DNA from: Microcebus murinus
Lineage: Eukaryota > Chordata > Mammalia > Primates > Cheirogaleidae
Reading direction: 5' to 3'
Assembly (NCBI RefSeq): GCF_040939455.1
Contig: NC_134108.1
Span: 3,811,501-3,875,500 of the forward strand
DNA length: 64,000 bases
The notes under the pieces are model-generated. The model made no database searches, was not told where the DNA came from, and saw only the letters and a program-made list of their open reading frames with translations. Shown piece by piece: positions 59,024-64,000 of the stretch. Each line of letters begins with the position of its first letter. Position 1 is the first letter of the stretch. The translations under genes and the position numbers were made by a program.

Positions 59024-59415
59024 AAGTTTCCCCGAAAATAAGACAGAGTCTTATATTTATTTTTCCTCAAGACGCCCCAGGGCTTCAGGGGATGTGTTAT
59101 TTTCCCCTCAAAGCCTCAGCTTGAAGCACGCACAGTATGGCCAGGACATGACAGGGGGAGCTGACCTTGTTGGTGGGGCTGCCCGCACCTTTCAGGTCAC
59201 CTCTGGGATAGTAGCTGTCACAATGGGGCAGATGAGAAGGGCTGCTCGTCTTCTTTACTACTCCGTGACTAAATGCATGGGTTGTGCAGATAAGCTGCAT
59301 AGCCACGCTCATCACTAGGTCTTATTTTTGGGGTAGGGCTTATATTGCACAAATGCTTAGAAATCCTGCTAGGGCTTATTTTATGGGTAGGTCTTATTTT
59401 CGGGGAAACGCGGTA
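59024..59415. mobile_element. Mariner/Tc1-like non-autonomous DNA transposon
   Basis: The ends are perfect 19-bp inverted repeats: 'gtttccccgaaaataagac' at 59026-59044 and its complement 'gtcttattttcggggaaac' at 59391-59409. A TA lies on both sides (59023-59024 and 59414-59415), as expected for TA-targeting elements. Near the right end, GGGCTTATTTT-type words recur (59319-59400). About 390 bp with no transposase. The 112-codon frame at 58980-59318 runs from flanking L1 into the element and is not a gene. I know this terminal sequence from lemur, galago and bat genomes; the superfamily call is from TA target and end structure. Confidence 0.8.
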
Positions 59416-61600
59416 CATGTTGGTATCTTTTTCATATATTGATTTCTTCCCCCTCATAGATACTGATTTTTCTTAAATTTGATTGCTTTATGTTGTCCCA
59501 AACAGATAGAAGGCTTTGTTTATTCTTTCTTATTCTTCTTTCTTTACTTTTGTTTAACTGGATTATTTCAAAAGACCTGTCTTTGAGTTATAAAATTTTT
59601 TTCTTCTGCTTGGTCTAGACTATTGTTGAAGCTTTTGAACATATTTTGTATTTCCTTAAACAAATTTTTTATTTCTAGAATTTCTTGGTTCTTTTAAGAT
59701 TTCTCATTTATACCCTGAATCATTTTTCTTAGTTCTTTGTACTGCTTTTTGGATTTCCCTTGCATTTTGTTCAGCTTCTTTAAAATATGTATTTTAAATT
59801 CTTAATCTTGGATTTCAAGAATTTCTTTTTGGTTAAGGTCTATTGCTTAATTTTTGTGGTCCTCTGGAGGGTGTCATATCACCTTGTTTTTTCACATTTC
59901 CTGTGACTTTAGTTGATTTATGCACATCTCATGTAATAGTATAATAGCTTCTTCCTGTTTTTGAATTTACTTTTGTTGAGATGTTCAGTTTTTCCTGAAA
60001 ATGTGACTATGATTTTCGTGGGATACACGTGGCTTTTCCTCTGGGTGCATGCAATAGTGAAGTCTCTGTATGATTTCCTTGTCTATACACAGTGTTAGTG
60101 GTACCTGTGGTTCCCGCAGTGTTTGAGGTCCTCTTATGGGTATAGACTATGTGAAGTTGTGTTAGGGACTAGAATTCTAGTGGGACTGACCTTCAGGTTT
60201 CATTGGTGGCAGTGGTAGGCTATCCTTGTGCCCCAGGACAGCATACACTGGAGCCTGTATTGGCGGTTTCAGGAGGGCCAATTCTTGGGACTCTCAGTGG
60301 CTGTCTAAAACACAAGTTGTAGTAGTGGTGTAACAGGCTGGTGAGTGGTCTCTTGAGTCCCTTACAGCCAGCATGGTGTGAGTGATGGTAGTAGCAATGC
60401 TGAAATACTCTGCTGGGCCCCAAGAGCTATGACCTTGTGTTGGCAGTGGTTGGAACGGGCTATGCAGGTCAGCCTCCATCCATGCCAGTAGGTGGTACTC
60501 ACCAGTAGAAGACAGGTGAGATGGTAGCAGTAGGGAGTTTATGCTCAACCTCAGTTCCCCAGGAGGAGTGTTTGGGTGTTCTCAGTGGTAGATTGAGTAG
60601 TGCAACACTCTGGACACTGGACCCTGCATTGTCTCAATGAGGGGGGCAAGCAAGGTGAAGCCAGACCAGGCAAGTTTGCTCTCAGGCTTTCCAATGACAA
60701 GTGCACACACCAGCTATGATGGGTCAGGGTGGGCCATCCTTCAGGCCCTCAGGGAATGCTTGGGTGAGGGACAGCGGGTCATTGCTGTACTGATCTCCTA
60801 CCATAGGGAGGGTGAGGCCATTCCCAGTGGCCACAGCCTTGGCCAGGAGGTGGGGGACTGATGTACTTCTCACACCCCAGTCCCAGTGGGGCTTTCTCCT
60901 TGTTCCGTAAGACCCAGCAGTTCACACCTGGCCTGCAAATCAGCCCTGAGCCATGGAAATCCCCATCCAGCTCAAGTCCACGTCACTCTCCTGCTCAAGT
61001 CTCCCTGCTTCAGTGCAGCTGCTGCAGCCAATAGCATGGGCAGTCTCAGTCCTGGTTGTGGGAGCCCACCCTCTGCTCACATCCCGACTCTGCAAGCAGC
61101 AGCCCGAGTTTCCCCAACACCTGGGACTGGTGCTGCTGGTTTCCAGGAGTACACACGGTCTGTTGAAAGCTAGAGTGGAGAATGGCAACTTACTCTAGCC
61201 ACCTAGGTTTCAGAAAGGGCATGGGGCCCAGGTGCGTTCCCCCCCTGGAGCAGTTCCTTCTCACAGTCTGCCACCACTCCCTAAATTAGATTGAGGGCTT
61301 GAGAGGGTCAGGGTGCTCTCGCATGGCCTGGATTGCACGATTGAGTGGACAAGTAGACCGCAGAAAGACACTCTCCCTCTCTCCTGGTGGGGACTCACTC
61401 CTAGTCTCCAGCTGGTCTCTGCCAAGCAGGCTGCCTATTTTCCTCATTCCTAGTTTTTGGAGTTCACTGTTCCTTTTCTGTTGAACTCCTATATTCCTCC
61501 TTGGATACTGTATACAAAGTGTGATTGTCTACACACCACTTTGGTTCTTCCAAGAGGATGAGGTGTGCATGAACTGCGCATAGTCAACCACCTTTAAAAT
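59416..61600 (-). mobile_element. L1 5' UTR and ORF1 part, antisense, joined to the 3' end
   Basis: After the transposon about 30 bases of ORF2 tail remain. The sequence then jumps at about 59445-59455 to L1 ORF1/5' text in antisense: 'tatgttgtcccaaacagata' (59490-59509), 'ctgtctttgagttataaaat' (59578-59597), 'tttcaagaatttctttttgg' (59813-59832). The GC-rich 5' UTR fills about 60100-61600, with a 5' end near 61600. Most of ORF1's C-terminal part and ORF2 are missing, so this is an internally deleted L1 with its 5' UTR retained. Frames of 60-95 codons in the 5' UTR are incidental. Confidence 0.7.
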
Positions 61601-62049
61601 TAGCCTGAATGCTACTTTCTCTCAGTAATATCTTATTTATAACCAATTACTCCCACAGCAACACAGGCCTAATTTCTATCTTTCTTGATTACCTTTGTTT
61701 CCATTGTTGATCGGAAAGAAATGCACTTCCTTCTTTGTTAGAGCCATCCTGGCTGAGCATATTCTGACATTACTTCTAAGATTACTAAACAGTCCACTTT
61801 ATTGTTGGCTCACACCACTGAGCCTCAGAGGGCAGCAAATCAATTTTCCAAGCCTCTTCCTGGTTTGACTTGTTGGAGATAAGCACCATGCTTCTTGTGT
61901 TTCTGAATCTTATCTGACAGCTCCCACTGCCCAGTGATCCAAAAGGGAGACATTCTAGGAGGGGCTCTGGGCCAGGCCACCCCGGGTTTCTGCAGAGGGC
62001 ACAGCTGCTGTTCCAGGGCAGCAGCAGTTTGGCTGTGCTTTCAGCCTCC
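61601..62049. other. Unclassified stretch
   Basis: About 450 bp to the right of the L1 5' end with no assigned family. A 98-codon minus-strand frame (61785-62081) shows no domain. Confidence 0.4.
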
Positions 62050-62640
62050 CATACTGTTCTCATGGAGCACCCCACGGACACATAATTAGGCTAATTAGCT
62101 CTGAATCTAAGCATCTTCCCTTGTCCTGAATTGACATCTGCAGTTTTTGTGATAACAATAAAACTGGGCTTTCTGAAAAGCAAACACTATACTACCGTTC
62201 TCTGGCAATCAAACTATCTCTACATCACTCTCAGGTACTGCCGGGGAGAGTTTTTCCAGATCAGAGAATAACCCGAAATGACCTACTATAAATTCTCCTG
62301 CAGACACATTTATCTTCATGCTTTCCCTCCCCCACAGCTGCAGCTGGCCTTCATTTGCATCCACAATTTACCTTCCTTCTCTTTCTCAAGTCTAGCTCTT
62401 TAAGGACTTGGATGTTAAAAATTGAAATTGCCAGACATGCCGTATTTTAAATTTATAGCAGAGCTCCTTCAGAAAACGTTCTGTGCATGCCTAAGCACCG
62501 GGAGCATGCAGTTTTCCCATGGCGCCTTTGTTCAGACATTCTCCTTTGCTCCTGAGTTTTATGACAAGATCTCTGTTTCTGGGGGAGCTGTGAAAATTCT
62601 CATATAAATGCCATCACCCAGGAGAACACCTTGCTTAGTT
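62050..62640. promoter_or_regulatory. Candidate developmental enhancer
   Basis: Repeat-free. It carries two identical TAATTAG homeodomain-type sites 9 bp apart (62083-62089, 62092-62098), tandem E-boxes CAGCTGCAGCTG (62335-62346) and a perfect octamer ATTTGCAT (62353-62360) seven bases further on. Tight packing of homeodomain, bHLH and POU words is characteristic of conserved neural enhancers. The motifs are seen directly; enhancer function and conservation are inferred. No frame longer than 61 codons. Confidence 0.4.
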
Positions 62641-62679
62641 ATAAATCAGTCATAGGAGGAGAGAACCCCCTTGCCCAGT

Positions 62680-62830
62680 GATGTGGGCGCGTGACTGACG
62701 GCTCACCCTCCCCCCCATGGACTCTCCATGGCGGAGCTCTCCGCGGTAGTGCGGGGAGGTGGGGGGCCGAGTCCCAGCCTCACCTGAGTTATGTCCATGG
62801 TAACCGATCTCCCCGGGGGCATGTCAGAGA
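62680..62830. promoter_or_regulatory. CpG cluster with RFX X-box-like site
   Basis: About ten CpG steps fall in 150 bp, including GGGCGCGTG and CTCCGCGG, next to AT-rich flanks. GTCCATGGTAAC (62793-62804) matches the right half and centre of the RFX X-box (GTTGCCATGGCAAC). CCATGGCGGAG (62727-62737) resembles a YY1-type core. It could be a small promoter of an unannotated transcript or part of the enhancer block. Confidence 0.35.
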
Positions 62831-62999
62831 GTGAGGTACAGAAAGTGGGGGGTGGGGGTGGGGACTGCTGGTAGGAAAGAAGGTCACTCAGGGTATTTAA
62901 TGAAGAGTTTTATGTCTCCTCATCAGGCCCCTCTTCTCTATGTTACCTTGTGCTAAGTATTCATTAACAACCACCATAACAACAACAAAGAAAATCTTA

Positions 63000-63420
63000 A
63001 ACCACGAGGAAAAGCTATGTTCTTTCTCTTGTCTGGGTAGCCACAAAATGAAAGCGTTGGGCATTTCTACTTCTCGTGGAGAAGTATTTCTGATTTGAAT
63101 CTGCCTTATTTATTTACTATTGATGTTGACCTCTCTTTCTCCTCAAGCGAAGACATTAATCTGAGTTAGTTCCATGTACCCACCACAGGCACATTTAGCG
63201 TGCCACACAGATGCACAGGGTCTGCTGAATATTTACAAAGAAGCTCGTTCATGTCGCACAGTCCTAAATAGAGGCTGCTTTTCCCAATGAGCATAGAGTA
63301 CTTAAAGTAGGCTATAAAATTGTCACAGTTTATAAATCAGTGAAATTAGTACTGAAGCTCATTTAATCTATATGAAAACAGCAGCATCCGTAATTGACAT
63401 GCACATATTCTATAAGGGGC
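63000..63420. promoter_or_regulatory. Candidate conserved noncoding element
   Basis: Repeat-free continuation of the same block, with low-frequency words such as ATTAATCTGAGTTAG near 63155, CATTTAGCGTGCC near 63191 and CCGTAATTGACATGCACAT (63389-63407). No coding frame. Judged on texture only. Confidence 0.25.
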
Positions 63421-64000
63421 AATATTGAGTCATTTGTGTGACCAACTGGTATGTGGCATCTTGATTCTGGCAACAATTCACTCTGTAAAGACCACCCGAT
63501 TTTACATGAGCACTTTAACAAAAGAACCAATGCCTTCATTGGAATTGAAATTGGAATTTAACCAGATGTGGAGCTGCAGGTACCTAAATTTATCAACTCT
63601 AATACAATGAGGTATAATCAAATTGCACATGTTAAAAATTAGGTATAGCTTCCTTTTCTCTTGTTATATTCAAAAGTTGATATTTTTGTGACTTTATATC
63701 CTTCTCAATTATATGTGGTTTGATCAGTATTTATAGCAAATGGAGAGAACTCTATACTCTTAAATTTTAGCTATGTTTTAAAATCCAAGTCAGATACTTA
63801 GACTCTTGAAAAAGATGGTTATCTGGAGCAATGATGCAGGAAATCTCAGAATCAAGCTGTCTACAGGGAGGAATCACAGATGCTGAATTGGTTGTGTATA
63901 ATTGACTAAGCCACAGAAGCATCTAATACATGTATACTTCTCAACTGGTTCTGGTTTGAGCCTAGAAAACACTATTTCTAAATTTTACATTGAGTATCTC
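63421..64000. other. Unclassified stretch at the right edge
   Basis: AT-rich with no recognised repeat, exon or RNA gene. A 61-codon frame at 63425-63610 has no features. Confidence 0.4.

Noticed and set aside
58980..59318. 112-codon frame at the L1/transposon border
   Set aside because: It starts in L1 and runs into the transposon. It shows no transposase motifs.
59416..61600. Cluster of short frames and GC-rich DNA resembling a gene
   Set aside because: This is the GC-rich 5' UTR of an L1 on the minus strand. Frames on both strands are short and without domains.

Overview
The window is vertebrate nuclear DNA from a strepsirrhine primate, most likely a lemur. The main evidence is the repeats. 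Several L1 3' ends carry the 3' untranslated region typical of lemuriform L1 copies (2583-2830, 2868-3345, 12215-12403). A full dimeric Alu at 36334-36679 carries changes common in strepsirrhine Alus. Behind these lies the usual placental background of MIR, L2, old L1M, MaLR-like LTRs and hAT relics. The species call rests on recalled consensus sequences, not on a database search.

I find no protein-coding exon, rRNA, tRNA or CRISPR array that I can support. The open frames are short, and most fall in L1, L2, LTR or simple repeats. The longest (268 codons, minus strand, 44838-45644) lies mostly over an eroded L2. The window therefore reads as a gene desert or a very large intron.

Layout. Positions 1-17000 are AT-rich and dominated by L1. 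They include a twin-primed L1 cut by the left edge, two head-to-head lemur L1 3' ends, a hAT element inside an LTR, and a three-level nest at about 9300-13660: old L1, then a twin-primed L1 with its target-site duplication, then a lemur L1 fragment with a 13-bp duplication. Positions 17000-30000 hold L2, MIR and L1M relics among long stretches I cannot classify. Positions 30248-31764 carry two LTRs. The second is a clean 481-bp solo LTR with TATA box, poly(A) signal and an expanded CT tract. Positions 32000-46000 hold the Alu, L1M and L2 relics, and several repeat-poor stretches that look like candidate regulatory DNA (37540-37990, 41180-42120). Positions 46800-57700 are again old L1, LTR and MIR. 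Positions 58570-61600 hold a minus-strand L1 with 5' UTR but no ORF2 body, interrupted by a mariner-like DNA transposon. Positions 62050-63420 are repeat-free, with paired homeodomain-type sites, tandem E-boxes, an octamer, a small CpG cluster and an RFX X-box-like site. This is the best candidate developmental enhancer region.

There is no gene network to describe. The window records transposon history in layers, plus a few possible enhancers whose target gene lies outside it. I did not find a previously undescribed system. The points most worth checking are the two DNA-transposon copies, the solo LTR promoter, the internally deleted L1 and the 62-63 kb block.
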